Source of the DNA: Thermogutta sp039793925
GTDB taxonomy: Bacteria > Planctomycetota > Planctomycetia > Pirellulales > Thermoguttaceae
Assembly: GCF_039793925.1 (NCBI RefSeq)
Contig: NZ_JBAMME010000370.1
Coordinates: 1-64,000, forward strand
Length of the DNA stretch: 64,000 bases
Direction: 5' to 3'
The notes below the pieces were generated by a model. It worked only from the letters and a program-made list of their open reading frames with translations, was not told the DNA's origin and did not search any database. Below, in pieces: positions 63,901 through 64,000 of the stretch (position 1 is the first letter of the stretch; each line of letters opens with the position of its first letter). The position numbers were made by a program, and so were the translations under genes.

Positions 63901-64000
63901 CCAAGGCAAACGACAGGCGAATAGGAGCACCCGCTGGCAGCGCAACGGGAAACTCCACCATGCCCGTGCCCGTTTGTCCCTGATACCAGGGAGGATGAAT
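60959..64000 (-). CDS. Large glycoside-hydrolase-like protein, 5' end beyond the window
   Basis: The frame stays open through the window edge at 64000, so the visible 1013 residues lack the N-terminus; the ATG at 63961 is internal. From the N-terminal side: a carbohydrate-binding-like beta-sandwich (PPWYQGQTGTGMVEFPVALP, then HEVDLSAYAGKTIRLQLES); a beta-rich region; and a TIM-barrel part with LVIWHNWQRWGYDYRLPE, GVLFALHDNYIDFYPD, KPTAYFIDVWSSIDPYD and ISESGHDQLIGW, which provide Asp and Glu residues placed as in glycoside hydrolases (GH101- or DUF5696-like, not certain). The C-terminus is a mixed beta domain. Planctomycetes have many such proteins near sulfatase and DUF6807 genes. The substrate is unknown. 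Confidence 0.78.
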   Translation of the reverse strand: MHPPWYQGQTGTGMVEFPVALPAGAPIRLSFALGMTPEGQSDGVTFRVRVAELSAPDGEFGDIVFERHTTAKTWEQHEVDLSAYAGKTIRLQLESHPGPKNNTGWDSSFWAEPTLIAGTIPTAREGEPSKPGTPIILGMVGLGGLRGQAEIELGSRGLLDANVRFRFAQRVLSFRGFEVTVFGSRLDRVRSATALLGVESRVEKSSDGGQQLVVKHRFKNPAGPFDLIGTVGTEKGTLVMSWRLDDVPPPRPWVDVHIEDVALGSWSQEAFRVYAGPGNVVQKPQSYSLGFDGHRLSTSFVGLEFDGGLSVVQGCDVPPSTFQVNPAARHYSLHVAHASKMTLIPATRVWEAVKQWREVNGLKPSDGVSVLAGRFVFDLWGGYYRDSAEALRKAFRYGLTDSLVIWHNWQRWGYDYRLPEIFPPNPSLGTLEDMQYLAQTCRQAGVLFALHDNYIDFYPDAEGFSYLDTIAFHANGQPVRAWFNEGRQAQSYRYRADRVAPFLQANLAKIAEYIKPTAYFIDVWSSIDPYDYWTADGKFFDKVYTRNTWGQHFAWIRQLLGDHAPQISESGHDQLIGWLDGATTNHLRVGKPIPGYYQWSVWNWECEDAERVPWFDAAHHDRFVLHGAGYSGRYQAGLDARLHGIYSDDYITTEVLTGHPAMVAQPFGQDVIRKYWLLSALGRALALDRIEDVEFVDGDIHRIHVKWSSGVETWCNRGDSDWEVAGVVLPQFGFLARPADNSQAGSVVKEVAIARRDGLIVEWAVTPQSIYVNGRKDYMGPEPIRPRATKYAQKGQEIEIAVDWAAHVPILPGWVPFAHFCDEKGDIIFQGQFEPRDLSGVTGQINTIVRASIPSSVPAGQELELRVGVYRPRDGRRLSLAGPDDGQSRIRLGKIRRAENNQVTWTPQPDEPDRLLLRKNPEGRPVNFQGIMTAQGVRVSQMDDGVLVVPLPLEDQPTELTIFWTKLPWKLAVPGKAEFLDIDGKVLRTERLSGQVEIKLVIQPGEWAARLVP

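Noticed and set aside
1..64000. CRISPR arrays, insertion sequences, prophage or attachment sites
   Set aside because: No regularly spaced repeats, transposase or integrase genes or direct-repeat borders were seen on either strand.

Overview
The window looks like a piece of a Planctomycetota chromosome, probably a Pirellulales or Thermogutta-like lineage. This is inferred from gene content: two exported sulfatases plus a membrane-bound relative, DUF4832, DUF6807 (PmoA-like) and beta-helix proteins, Tat-exported sugar isomerase-like and deacetylase-like proteins, and several short proteins of a planctomycete type. No 16S rRNA is present to confirm it. Moderate-to-high GC and gene-dense, mostly short operons on both strands fit a free-living heterotroph that handles sulfated or complex polysaccharides. 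Two runs of ten N (42457-42466 and 47195-47204) show that this is a draft scaffold.

Layout. 0.2-0.7 kb: exported EF-hand protein with a clear terminator. 1.1-4.5 kb: a tight three-gene unit of a DPGSG mini membrane protein, a kinase-like/methyltransferase fusion and a multi-pass alkaline-phosphatase-superfamily enzyme; this is the best candidate for an under-described envelope-modification system. 4.6-10.5 kb: cysteine desulfurase, DUF4832 protein, glycerate 2-kinase, membrane-anchored LysM protein. 10.7-15.9 kb (minus): isoleucyl-tRNA synthetase, purine nucleoside phosphorylase, an extremely acidic protein. 16.3-19.7 kb: Tat-exported deacetylase-like protein and arylsulfatase. 19.9-23.8 kb: U32 peptidase/RlhA-like protein and a PAS-GAF protein ending in a receiver domain that has lost its phospho-acceptor. 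24.3-30.9 kb (plus): small membrane protein, YjbQ, CsrA, PurC, small conserved protein, TolC-like helical protein, tRNA-dihydrouridine synthase. 31-34.5 kb (minus): PPP phosphatase, CdsA, HtrA protease.

34.8-45.4 kb: sugar isomerase-like protein, ribbon-helix-helix protein, RNase P RNA (minus) whose -10 box overlaps the stop codon of a YhcC-type radical SAM gene, FHA protein, the GTPases RsgA and HflX side by side, an SDR gene broken by an assembly gap, a hypothetical protein, a TPR protein and a GDSL lipoprotein. 45.8-49.2 kb: tRNA-Leu(CAA) and gyrA. 49.4-54.4 kb: a likely polysaccharide-metabolism run (sugar-nucleotide epimerase preceded by a nine-codon upstream ORF, beta-helix protein, sulfatase, exported Dabb protein). 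54.5-57.8 kb: divergent tsaD and a UvrD-family helicase, separated by a perfect palindrome carrying a TATAAT on each strand. 58-64 kb: DUF6807 protein, ECF sigma factor, a small basic ORF and a very large exported-type glycoside-hydrolase-like gene that runs off the window end.

The core genes (ileS, gyrA, tsaD, purC, cdsA, rnpB, rsgA, hflX, dus) are ordinary. The accessory layer is carbohydrate and sulfate-ester processing plus envelope modification. I saw no CRISPR array, insertion sequence, prophage or integron.
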